Of a stretch of 64,000 nucleotides of DNA, positions 37,013 to 45,479 are shown piece by piece. Position 1 is the first letter of the stretch. Each line of letters starts with the position of its first letter. Source of the DNA: a virus. A program made the position numbers and the translations under genes. The notes below the pieces were generated by a model. The model saw only the letters and a program-made list of their open reading frames with translations. It ran no database searches and was not told the origin of the DNA. The DNA is taken from positions 25,793 to 89,792 of the IMG/VR virus record IMGVR_UViG_3300032093_000060; one strand, 5' to 3'.

Positions 37013-37351
37013 CTATACTTTTTTAACTCTATTTCCCATTCCTACTCTTGACTTCTCAGCTTTCTTAGCAGCTAGTTTAGAAGGAGTTAGTTCATACTTT
37101 GTTTTTGGAGTCTTACTAGAGACTCTTTTTGTAGGCCGGCAGTATTCATTTTTACCACCGGCACCACAAGCTTTTCCTGATTTAGTATCTTGCCATTTCT
37201 CTGCTTGCCATCTTTTTAACTCTGCACCCTTTTCAGTCTTTCTTACTTGCCCTTTACCTTTGCGGCATTTGGCAATAGCTTGAGAAGCTCTTGCTGAAGG
37301 GAACACGGCATACCGTGCTTTTACACTATGATAGCATGCATCCTTTGCCAT
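37013..37351 (-). CDS. DUF5872-like small basic protein (112 aa)
   Basis: The N-terminal segment Ala-Cys-Tyr-His-Ser-Val-Lys-Ala-Arg-Tyr-Ala-Val-Phe-Pro-Ser-Ala-Arg-Ala-Ser, then Ile-Ala-Lys-Cys-Arg-Lys, is the pattern I associate with DUF5872, found in phages and giant viruses. A Trp-x-x-Glu-Lys-Trp and a Cys-Gly-Ala-Gly-Gly segment follow. The rest is Lys-rich. Such proteins are thought to bind nucleic acid, but no activity is established. Confidence 0.72.
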   Translation of the reverse strand: MAKDACYHSVKARYAVFPSARASQAIAKCRKGKGQVRKTEKGAELKRWQAEKWQDTKSGKACGAGGKNEYCRPTKRVSSKTPKTKYELTPSKLAAKKAEKSRVGMGNRVKKV

Positions 37352-37353
37352 GA

Positions 37354-37689
37354 TTATGGGTTTGCTTTTTTAGGAGCTTTGGATTTACCACCAACTCTAC
37401 CTTTAGCTTTTTTAGATGCAGAAATTTTTGCGTTAGTTCCAGACTTAACACCTTTAGAACCAGGAGTATTGTCTACAATAGCTTTAGCATTAGAGTTTAC
37501 TACTCCACCAGTTTTCATCATAGAAGCTTTCATAACTTTTCCATACATGGCTTTAGGTTTAGCTCCACCTTTCATAAAAGTACTATTAGTTCTACCTTCT
37601 ACAGCAGCTGAAGATTTTTGATAAGATTTATTATCCATTAATGCTTTTTCTGCATTACTCATTTTAGGGTTTTTAGGTCTATTCATCAT
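37354..37689 (-). CDS. Small basic Gly-Gly-motif protein (111 aa)
   Basis: Lys/Ala/Ser-rich with Met-Lys-Gly-Gly, Lys-Thr-Gly-Gly and Gly-Gly-Lys motifs and several Met-Met pairs. The C-terminal third is almost entirely Lys/Ala/Gly/Pro. It is three bases upstream of the DUF5872-like gene in the basic cassette. No family is recognised. Confidence 0.58.
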   Translation of the reverse strand: MMNRPKNPKMSNAEKALMDNKSYQKSSAAVEGRTNSTFMKGGAKPKAMYGKVMKASMMKTGGVVNSNAKAIVDNTPGSKGVKSGTNAKISASKKAKGRVGGKSKAPKKANP

Positions 37690-37709
37690 TTTATTTAATT
37701 TTATATAAA

Positions 37710-38600
37710 TTATTTTTTTCTTTTAATAGTAGAATCTTTACGCATTTTTCTAACTGAACCTCCTCTTCTCATTGCTGGAACTGGTTCATCAAACTTTATT
37801 TTTCCTGATAACTCATCTTGAACATTTTGTTCCATTTCTTTTCTAAATAGTTCATTATCAGTTGCAGCTTTATTTGATTTAACAGTATTTCTATTGACAG
37901 AACCAGACTTTAACTTTTTCATCAAAGCAATATTAGAACTTGCTGTACCATCAGTTAATCCTTGCTTTTTAGCTTCAGACCAACTAGTTCCAGTTTTTTC
38001 TTGCCACAACTGTGATAGAGTTGGTTCAGAATTTTTTCTTGGAGTTACAACAACTTCAGGCTTAATTGTTTCTTTTCTAATCTCTGGTCTTTTTAAAGAT
38101 TCAATTTTAGATTTTACTTTTTTAGGTTCTTCTTTTTTAGAATCTCCAATTTTTTTAACTAAAGTTTTAAAATCAGGATTTGCTTCAAGTTTACCAGTCT
38201 TAGTGTTTAAATAAAAAGCATTTCCAGATCTTGTCAGTTTTTCAAGCATCTCCTTAGACATAGGTTTAGCAGCTGGTTTTTTAACTTCAGGCTTTTTAGC
38301 TTCTACTTTTTTAACTACTTTCTTTTCATCTGAAGTTTTAGATGCCATACCATATGGTTTTTTCTTAGAATCAGAAGGTTTGTTAACTACTGGTTTTCCA
38401 TATTGATCTCTAACTTTTGTATCATCCATGGATGGTCCAAACTTTTTAGTTTCAACCTTTTTCTTAGTTTCAACTTTTTTATTAGGTGTAGTAACTTTAG
38501 GTTTTGCACTTAAATTTATTTTTGGAAAACCATAACCATTATAAGGAGCTAGTTGACTTAATATATAAGAATTTGCTTTATTAGATTTTGTTTTTGCCAT
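37710..38600 (-). CDS. Large lysine-rich protein of the basic cassette (296 aa)
   Basis: About one residue in five is lysine, mixed with Pro, Val, Glu and Ser in a disordered pattern like histone H1 tails, especially between residues 35 and 190. The C-terminus has Arg-Arg-Gly-Gly and ends Lys-Arg-Lys-Lys. A short ordered segment (Leu-Ser-Gln-Leu-Trp-Gln-Glu-Lys-Thr-Gly) sits near 200. Located 12 bases from the capsid-adjacent 337-residue gene. Probably condenses or contacts packaged DNA; inference from composition. Confidence 0.6.
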   Translation of the reverse strand: MAKTKSNKANSYILSQLAPYNGYGFPKINLSAKPKVTTPNKKVETKKKVETKKFGPSMDDTKVRDQYGKPVVNKPSDSKKKPYGMASKTSDEKKVVKKVEAKKPEVKKPAAKPMSKEMLEKLTRSGNAFYLNTKTGKLEANPDFKTLVKKIGDSKKEEPKKVKSKIESLKRPEIRKETIKPEVVVTPRKNSEPTLSQLWQEKTGTSWSEAKKQGLTDGTASSNIALMKKLKSGSVNRNTVKSNKAATDNELFRKEMEQNVQDELSGKIKFDEPVPAMRRGGSVRKMRKDSTIKRKK

Positions 38601-38612
38601 TTCATAAAATAT

Positions 38613-39626
38613 TTAAGAATTCCATATTTTCTCAACAGATGAACTAAGTTCATTTAAAATATCCTCATGTAAAGGATTCTTTAAATGCTCTACAACGTCA
38701 GATACATTTCTACCTAGAAGTGATCCTGATTTTGCATGATAGATATATCCATCTGGCTTACTAATAATATACTTAAAAAAACTGGAATCACGAACAATTG
38801 ATTTAATTTTTAATGTTTCCATATCTAAATTAGCTGCATCAATAAATGATTTTGCTGATCTTTCTTTATTACTTTCAGACCCTTCTCCATTAATATGTCT
38901 ATCCATATTTTCATAAATAACATCTAGTGGAGTAGATTTTCTGTATTGTGAACTATTACCATCAACAAGTTTAGCAATATAGAATAACTTAGTACTGTTC
39001 TTATCATAAAGTTTTTGTAATTCAGAAAGAGCTTTATTACGCATTTTTTTGTACTCAGTTCTTATCATTGAAGTTTCCTCTTCTTTATCCAAATAGAATT
39101 TAGGAGGTGTTGGTCTAGATCTTGCATCCTCATAGCTCTTTGCTACAATAGAAAAACCTCCAGCTTCAATAGCCATAAATTTAATTCTATCAAAAGGATT
39201 ATTCATATCTAAGAAAAGTGGTTCATTACCACACTTAATATCTATCTTATTCCAAAACTCTTTATTGTCTGGTTTAAGAAGTTTTACTTGATTCCAAAAA
39301 TCTTTGTCTTCCGGATCAATAAGATTTGCAGCTAATTCTTTTTCTAAATCTGCAATTGTTTCTCTAATTTGTTTTACTCTAGCTTCTCTTTCTTCTTTAG
39401 GTAATAATTTTATCTCAGGTGCAAATTCATTTAAACCTGTAATATATCTAACTACTCCATTGATTTCTAAACAAGCTAATTGTTCTTGATGTCTTACACC
39501 ATCATATAGTGCAAGACCATACTCTTCTAGACCCATGTTAGTATTATTTGAGTCTACAAAAGGTCTGATAGCTAATTTTGTTTTTCTTCCGCTACCAGTT
39601 TCTACCATTGTGAATTGAGTTTCCAT
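38613..39626 (-). CDS. Conserved protein next to the capsid gene (337 aa)
   Basis: The first 90 residues look beta-rich (Leu-Ala-Leu-Tyr-Asp-Gly-Val, Leu-Glu-Ile-Asn-Gly-Val-Val); residues 80-125 are charged helices; the C-terminal part has further helices and a Gly-Tyr-Ile-Tyr-His-Ala-Lys-Ser segment. No catalytic triad or membrane segment is visible. It is the first gene after the capsid terminator and heads the unit that carries the basic proteins. Head completion or vertex function is possible. I recall a similarly placed gene in crAss-like phages. Confidence 0.66.
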   Translation of the reverse strand: METQFTMVETGSGRKTKLAIRPFVDSNNTNMGLEEYGLALYDGVRHQEQLACLEINGVVRYITGLNEFAPEIKLLPKEEREARVKQIRETIADLEKELAANLIDPEDKDFWNQVKLLKPDNKEFWNKIDIKCGNEPLFLDMNNPFDRIKFMAIEAGGFSIVAKSYEDARSRPTPPKFYLDKEEETSMIRTEYKKMRNKALSELQKLYDKNSTKLFYIAKLVDGNSSQYRKSTPLDVIYENMDRHINGEGSESNKERSAKSFIDAANLDMETLKIKSIVRDSSFFKYIISKPDGYIYHAKSGSLLGRNVSDVVEHLKNPLHEDILNELSSSVEKIWNS

Positions 39627-39670
39627 TTTTTTGTTGGTTTTTATTTTGTTGGTTATTAAGTTAATTTTTA

Positions 39671-39703
39671 AAAAAGAGGGAGGAGTTTCCCCCTCCCCTT
39701 TTT
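39671..39703 (-). terminator. Intrinsic terminator after the capsid gene
   Basis: On the minus strand a GC-rich stem (GGGAGG / CCTCCC) is followed by CTCTTTTT. It follows the major capsid gene by 16 bases and would let the capsid transcript accumulate separately. Confidence 0.85.
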
Positions 39704-39718
39704 ACTATATATAATAGA

Positions 39719-41335
39719 TTAGAATGATCCACCAGTAACTGGGTTTCTCATAACAATCTTAAGGACCTTAGTAGGGTCTTTTACCCAAATAGCTGGGAAT
39801 GTTTGGGTCATCATTACACGGTATCCGTTGAATTGTCCAGAAGACTGGAATCCTTGGGTACGTCCCATGTAATCCATAGTACCATTTTGATACCACCACT
39901 TCAATTGATTATCCCAAGACAACTTCAATAAGTAGATGTTATCATTAGTGTTATCAGTGATATCAAAGATGATAAAGCTATAAGAAGATAATGGGAAACC
40001 ATCAATGATTGGGTTCTCAATATCATTTGTATGAACATTGTCAAATGCTGGATTCAATACAAACTTAACGTTAGCCAAGAATGGAATAACATAAGAAGTA
40101 TAAGCAAATCCAAAGTTCAAGTCCATACCTTTACCAGTGATTGCACCGATATCAGCAGCCTGGATAGTAAGACCAGAAGCAATTGCTTCTCTTTTAATAG
40201 CCTCATTTACCATTCTCATTCCACCCATACCAGTTTGAACTACTAGAGATCTTTTTGGATCTGGACCTTGGAACTCAACTTTACCATTGAAGAAGTTGTA
40301 GATTTCTCCACGGAACAAATCAAGTGTAAAGTTATTTTTGTTGTATACTCTTTTGAATGAGTTATCCAACTGTCTCCAAAGACCTACAGAAAGTCTCATG
40401 TCATCAGCACCATCTTGACGAAGTCTACCTCCATGTCCCCACATTAAGTAAGTCTCAATGTCAGTTGCAATTTTAGAAAGGTGAGCTGCTTCCATTTGAG
40501 TTAAGAAAGTTCTAGAAAGATCACCATTATCAAATGCTCTTTTAACTTTATCTTTACCCATAACTTTGATCATGTCCTCTAATGATGTAATAGATGGATC
40601 ATTAGTAGCACCAAAGTTTCTCCAGATTTCTGTTACTGGAATAGTACCATCTGCATTCATACCACCTTTAAGCATCAAGTCAGCACGAGAAGATACTGAA
40701 TAATGAACGTGAGCTTCAGCACCTCCTACAAAGTTGTAGAATTCACGGAAACCAGTTCTTGTAGTGATGTCAGAGAATCTTTCACCGTACTCACCTCTTG
40801 CAGAACCTTTTCTGAAAAGTTTGGTTCCGTTAGTAAGGTACTTGTGATCTAAAAATTTATAGTTGTCATTGTTAACCAATTGTACAGTATAAACAAATCC
40901 ATCTCCAATAGGTAGAATGTCTTCATCTGTAATGTACATCTCAACCCCGTTATATTTGTCATAAGTGATGATATCACCATGTCCAAACTCACGTCTGTTA
41001 ACTTTGATTTTGAAAGTTGAACCATCAGTACCAAGAATTCTTGATGGGCTTTCAATGTCCTCAACAATATAAGGAAGGTCAACAGATACAGGAGTCTGCC
41101 ATCTATACTCTCCTCTGTGGTTATCCACATTGATTACATTTTTGCCACCAAAGCTAGACATTTGGTAAAGGGGCATTTCAACTTTCTGAGCCATAGCCCA
41201 TAAGTCAACTGGACCTAAATCCATAGGTTCAGCATCTTTCAGCATGTTAACCAAGTGGTATGAATCCACATGGGAACTTGCATTGTAAGCGGTATCTCTG
41301 AGGAATATACCATTGTTTAAAACTGGAGTTGCCAT
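39719..41335 (-). CDS. Major capsid protein (538 aa)
   Basis: Size, position between the scaffold-like gene and the capsid terminator, and the N-terminus (Ile-Phe-Leu-Arg-Asp-Thr-Ala-Tyr-Asn, then Leu-Gly-Pro-Val-Asp-Leu-Trp-Ala-Met-Ala) fit my recollection of crAss-like major capsid proteins, which adopt the HK97 fold. The C-terminal section contains a Gly-Thr-Met-Asp-Tyr-Met-Gly-Arg loop and a Tyr-Arg-Val-Met-Met segment typical of such shells. Codon use is visibly less AT-biased and more uniform than in neighbours, consistent with high expression. The fold is an inference; the role is well supported by synteny. Confidence 0.88.
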   Translation of the reverse strand: MATPVLNNGIFLRDTAYNASSHVDSYHLVNMLKDAEPMDLGPVDLWAMAQKVEMPLYQMSSFGGKNVINVDNHRGEYRWQTPVSVDLPYIVEDIESPSRILGTDGSTFKIKVNRREFGHGDIITYDKYNGVEMYITDEDILPIGDGFVYTVQLVNNDNYKFLDHKYLTNGTKLFRKGSARGEYGERFSDITTRTGFREFYNFVGGAEAHVHYSVSSRADLMLKGGMNADGTIPVTEIWRNFGATNDPSITSLEDMIKVMGKDKVKRAFDNGDLSRTFLTQMEAAHLSKIATDIETYLMWGHGGRLRQDGADDMRLSVGLWRQLDNSFKRVYNKNNFTLDLFRGEIYNFFNGKVEFQGPDPKRSLVVQTGMGGMRMVNEAIKREAIASGLTIQAADIGAITGKGMDLNFGFAYTSYVIPFLANVKFVLNPAFDNVHTNDIENPIIDGFPLSSYSFIIFDITDNTNDNIYLLKLSWDNQLKWWYQNGTMDYMGRTQGFQSSGQFNGYRVMMTQTFPAIWVKDPTKVLKIVMRNPVTGGSF

Positions 41336-41363
41336 TTTTTATTTGTTTTTAAATTGTTACTAA

Positions 41364-42629
41364 TTAAAACCGTTTAAACATATTATTATTTGAACGGGAT
41401 ATTGTTCTTGTTGGTTTAGAAGAACTTCTCGGTTCTGGTCTGTCTTCTACACCATTTGAAGAAGTATTTTTTCTACCTTCTTCTGTTTTAAGTTGTCTTA
41501 CTGTTTTTTCTACAGCTTGTTTACTTCCTTGATCTCTTACTTTATTTCTATAACCATCCGGATCAGAAAGTAACCATAATGCTTCTGCAATCAGGTCATG
41601 TCTTGGTTCTACAAACTGATACTTTTCCAAAAGGTGGCCTAGTAAGTTTGTAGGTCTACCAGAAATTGAAGGATAGTTTGGTTGAACTAATCCAGAATAT
41701 AAATTACTTTGAACTTTTCTATCAAGTTTGATTCCACTAAGTTCACCAACTGATAGTGTGTTATATACATTATCTTGATAAGCTTTAGCTTGTTCAGCTT
41801 GTTGTTGTTTTTTATACTCTTGTTCTGCAAGTTTTCTATTTACAATATCCTCTTGCATTTTATCCAACTTCGGTTTAAATTGTTTAGCTTTTTGTTCAAG
41901 CCTATTTAATTCTGACCAATCTTGAATTTCCTGTTCAATTTCTTCTGGAGTACCAAATTGTGTAGCATGTAAATATTGTCTTGCAATTTCTGCTTGATCA
42001 TATTCATCTAATGGATCTAATTGTCTCATCTCTTCCACATGGGCAAGAGTTCTAAATAAACCTTTAAGATCTGTACCACCATCTGCTACATATTTAGCTG
42101 CATACTGAAGTTCTTCTGGAAGTGCATTAAAAAACTCTTTTGGAGTATTTTCTCTAATTTGATTTTCTCTTTCTTGGAAGTTAGCTTCAAATAGCTCACG
42201 GAAATCTTTTGTAGTGTAATCTTCTAATGGTTTGTCATCATCAAAAGGTACTAAAGATCCTTCCTCAATCATTTTAGTTGCTAAATCATATAAGCCAGAT
42301 TTATCTACTTTAGGTCTGCCTTTGTTACCAGCATCTTCTTCTTGTATAATTAAATCATTTAGCTCGTTGATAGTTTCTTCAACTTCTGCTTGTTTTTCAG
42401 CAGCACTTGATTTATCATCATTAGTTTGTGCTCCTGGGTTGTCAAAGAACGTCATATCTGTCTTCTCTGCTTTGAAGACAGATTTTTTTTCTGGCTCCTT
42501 CTCATCATCTGGTAGCATTATGCTATCTGCACCAGGTGCTCCGAAAAGAGAATCAATATCTACATCTACCTGACCTACCGTTGTAGAGTCTTGTACCTGT
42601 TCATCAGGGTTTAAGTTTTGATCACTCAT
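41364..42629 (-). CDS. Scaffolding-type protein (421 aa)
   Basis: The first 110 residues are acidic and disordered (Asp/Glu/Gln-rich). The middle has helices, and about residues 245-305 form a charged coiled coil (Leu-Glu-Gln-Lys-Ala-Lys-Gln then Gln-rich). The C-terminus is basic and Ser/Arg-rich, a common capsid-binding end of scaffolds. It lies between portal and capsid genes, the usual place for scaffolds. The AT-rich motif at 42656-42668 precedes it. The call rests on composition and position. Confidence 0.72.
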   Translation of the reverse strand: MSDQNLNPDEQVQDSTTVGQVDVDIDSLFGAPGADSIMLPDDEKEPEKKSVFKAEKTDMTFFDNPGAQTNDDKSSAAEKQAEVEETINELNDLIIQEEDAGNKGRPKVDKSGLYDLATKMIEEGSLVPFDDDKPLEDYTTKDFRELFEANFQERENQIRENTPKEFFNALPEELQYAAKYVADGGTDLKGLFRTLAHVEEMRQLDPLDEYDQAEIARQYLHATQFGTPEEIEQEIQDWSELNRLEQKAKQFKPKLDKMQEDIVNRKLAEQEYKKQQQAEQAKAYQDNVYNTLSVGELSGIKLDRKVQSNLYSGLVQPNYPSISGRPTNLLGHLLEKYQFVEPRHDLIAEALWLLSDPDGYRNKVRDQGSKQAVEKTVRQLKTEEGRKNTSSNGVEDRPEPRSSSKPTRTISRSNNNMFKRF

Positions 42630-42655
42630 TTGTTGTTGGTTTTTTATGTTATACT

Positions 42656-42668
42656 TTAATATACTAAA
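42656..42668 (-). promoter_or_regulatory. AT-rich upstream motif before scaffold and capsid genes
   Basis: TTAATATACTAAA, identical to the element at 25742-25754, lies 26 bases before the scaffold ATG in a 94-base gap. It could drive scaffold and capsid as a strong internal transcript ending at 39671-39703. Confidence 0.5.
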
Positions 42669-42723
42669 TAAACTTGGAAAATTTAAAACTTAAAAATTAA
42701 TTTTTTGCACTATATAGCTAAGT

Positions 42724-45474
42724 CTATTTTTTCTTCTTATCAGAAGATTTAGCATCATATTTATTTTTATTTACTCTAGCTATTTCCAACTGTTTATTTG
42801 CTATATCTTGTTGCACTTGAAGTTTCTCTTGTTCAATGTTCATCTTCTGTGAATGCTTTACCATATCATCACTTTGCTTCTGTCTCTGAAGATCTGTTTG
42901 ACTTTGATATTGTTCAGTCTCCCGGATTTCTTTCATAGCATCTCTAAAGTCAGATTGTTGGTTTTGATTAATGTCAGCCATAGAACCATATCCTGCAGCT
43001 CTAATTTCTGCAACAGTAATATCCTTCTGAATCATCTTGTCATCTCTTTGAGCAGCAGCATCAATTTCCATTTGTTTTTGTTTCTCTTGAGAAGCAAGTT
43101 GCTCTTGTTGCATTTGCTGTTGCTGTTGCATTTCTTGTTGTTTCTGCTCTTGTGATCTCTTCTCAGACATTTTCATTACTGTGTTTATCTCAGAGATTGA
43201 GTCAGATTGAATAAGTTTACCTAGGTCATAAATAGAAGCTCCGGTAGTATTATTCTGTAATGCCATTTGTTTCAATTGTTCTAGAATAGCTCTATGATTT
43301 GCATTTGTACTACAGAAGATATTTAAATCTCTCATTAAAAGATCTGTACCATCTACTTGAAAAGTTACTTTCTCATCTAACTCAGTAACATATGTAAGCC
43401 TTGTAGATGGTTTAGTAGAATGATAGAACTGTGCTAAGTCAGTTCTCATCTGATGTACTCTTGGCATTAAGTAATCACAATGCTGAATAAAATACATTTC
43501 CGTTTGAGCATATGATGATGCAGCAGCTTGCTCTACACCTGTAGCTGTCATTTTAGATAACTCTTGACCCATTCTTTGTGGGTTAACTCCAATTACTTCA
43601 TAAGCCTGAGACTTAAAGTGTGTGGCAAGTTGTACCCTAGACATTAATCTTTCTGTCTGAGATAAGTCAAGTTTTTGAAAATGCTGAAAGTTTAATGCAT
43701 TCTCTGTATTTGTGATAGATGTATCTAACGGTAGCATCTGGAAGTTCTTCATTGCTACATATGCTTTAGCCAAGTTTCCTTTACCCCAATCTTCTCCTAA
43801 TGAATGTCTTGGTAAAGTATTTTGATCTAGCATAATAATAGTACCAAGCTCATCTACTAAGATATCTGCAATCTGATTATTTACAATGTTATATCCAATC
43901 TGATATGGCTTCATTAAGTCAATAAGTGCAGTAGATCTTGTATTTCTATCAGAGAATACTGCTCCTTCTACTGGTAATTTACATCCATATAATGAGCTAT
44001 CACCTTTAAACTGAAACTTTAATGGCCCAATCTTAGGTCTATTAACTCCTATATAAATAGGTGTAAACCCTCCAGGATTATTCATACCCCAGTAAGAAGG
44101 AATATTTGGTCCAATCTTAATACCTCCCCAAACCTCATTGATCCAGATCCAATCTATGTGTTCTCCAAATATTAGATTATCTTTTGTTTTATTCTTAAAT
44201 AATCTAGTATCATAAAGTGGCTTATCTGTTATACTATAATCTTCACTAATTATTTCTGTTGTTACTTCACCAAGATCATTTACTTTAGTTAAGTGTCCAA
44301 CTTTCTTCTGAGACTTCCAGTATCCTGTTGTTATTCTCAATAGATAAGCAGTACCTTGATCAACATAATCTTCTCCTTCAGCAAGTATCTGTGTAATAAT
44401 ATCAGAACCATCTAATACATTTCCTGACATAAATGAAGTATATTGTCTGTATGCTAATGATGGCATATTTGTATTCCAGTCATGTGACTTTGTTCCATCA
44501 TAGAAAGACCCATCATTTTGTAAACCTCCAATATTATAGGCAGCAGATCTAATTGGATAAATTGCTTCTAAAGCAGCCAGTTGATCTTCATCCATTAAAT
44601 ATCCATACTTATCAATTACATCTGATGGTGTATACATATCTGTTTTACCTACCCAGTTAGCTTGTGAGATATATCTGTTATCTGGAGACTTATGATAGAA
44701 TGTAATAACAGGATTCCAAAGCTCTACTTCATAATCATCTTCCATCATTCTAAAGTGCCAGAACTCTCGATCTGTAATTAACATGTCTCTAAAACCTCTT
44801 TCTTCAAGCTCATCCATTCTAAATCTTTCCACATCTACTTTGTGCTGATGAGATGCCCATTGTTCTATTAATGATCTATAATCCTTTTGAAAAAACTTTT
44901 CAATTTCTGGTAAAGATTTGATATTCTCTGGAGCTAATTGTTGTTGTGCTTCTTCAGAATTTGGGTCTAGTCCTTGCTCTAGTAAAGCAGAAATAATTTT
45001 TGTTTGAGCATCTGCCATAAGTGTTTCTTCAATCATGGCTCTTTTTTGTTCTAACATTTCATTATATGAAATATCATCAACAGCTCTGTAATTTAATTTA
45101 GTAGATCTTTTAGCAAATTCAGCTACAAGAACATTAATAACATTTGGAATAATAGGATAGAACTTTAATTCTAGTGCTGAAGAATCTTCTTTTGTAAGTG
45201 ATTCAATAATATCTCTATATTCATTATCCTCTTCAACAATATAATCTGTTCTATCTATAACCCCTTTTGCCAACTTATAATTTTTCATTAATCTTCTGGC
45301 ATTTCTACGGATTTGTTTTAATCCTTGCCATTCTAACCAATCTAAATTCCAAGCAGCCCATTCTTCATCCTTTTCTTTTTTAGGAAGAAACTGTAAAGGT
45401 TGAGTTACACTACCCAATCGGTTGTGTTCAACTTTTGCTCCTTTCTTTAATTGCATTGCATTATATACCTGCAT
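42724..45474 (-). CDS. Portal protein (916 aa)
   Basis: The protein lies directly after the terminase gene, as portals do, and is of the length expected for large crAss-like portals. It shows a long alpha-beta N-terminal part (Trp-Leu-Glu-Trp-Gln-Gly-Leu-Lys-Gln-Ile-Arg-Arg near 45-60), a Pro-x-x-Pro-Ile-Tyr-Ile-Gly-Val-Asn segment near 480, and from about residue 765 a very Gln-rich coiled coil matching the portal barrel/crown. The C-terminus is Lys-rich. The dodecameric portal forms the DNA channel and docks the terminase. Only five bases separate its start from the TerL stop. Confidence 0.85.
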   Translation of the reverse strand: MQVYNAMQLKKGAKVEHNRLGSVTQPLQFLPKKEKDEEWAAWNLDWLEWQGLKQIRRNARRLMKNYKLAKGVIDRTDYIVEEDNEYRDIIESLTKEDSSALELKFYPIIPNVINVLVAEFAKRSTKLNYRAVDDISYNEMLEQKRAMIEETLMADAQTKIISALLEQGLDPNSEEAQQQLAPENIKSLPEIEKFFQKDYRSLIEQWASHQHKVDVERFRMDELEERGFRDMLITDREFWHFRMMEDDYEVELWNPVITFYHKSPDNRYISQANWVGKTDMYTPSDVIDKYGYLMDEDQLAALEAIYPIRSAAYNIGGLQNDGSFYDGTKSHDWNTNMPSLAYRQYTSFMSGNVLDGSDIITQILAEGEDYVDQGTAYLLRITTGYWKSQKKVGHLTKVNDLGEVTTEIISEDYSITDKPLYDTRLFKNKTKDNLIFGEHIDWIWINEVWGGIKIGPNIPSYWGMNNPGGFTPIYIGVNRPKIGPLKFQFKGDSSLYGCKLPVEGAVFSDRNTRSTALIDLMKPYQIGYNIVNNQIADILVDELGTIIMLDQNTLPRHSLGEDWGKGNLAKAYVAMKNFQMLPLDTSITNTENALNFQHFQKLDLSQTERLMSRVQLATHFKSQAYEVIGVNPQRMGQELSKMTATGVEQAAASSYAQTEMYFIQHCDYLMPRVHQMRTDLAQFYHSTKPSTRLTYVTELDEKVTFQVDGTDLLMRDLNIFCSTNANHRAILEQLKQMALQNNTTGASIYDLGKLIQSDSISEINTVMKMSEKRSQEQKQQEMQQQQQMQQEQLASQEKQKQMEIDAAAQRDDKMIQKDITVAEIRAAGYGSMADINQNQQSDFRDAMKEIRETEQYQSQTDLQRQKQSDDMVKHSQKMNIEQEKLQVQQDIANKQLEIARVNKNKYDAKSSDKKKK

Positions 45475-45479
45475 AACTC

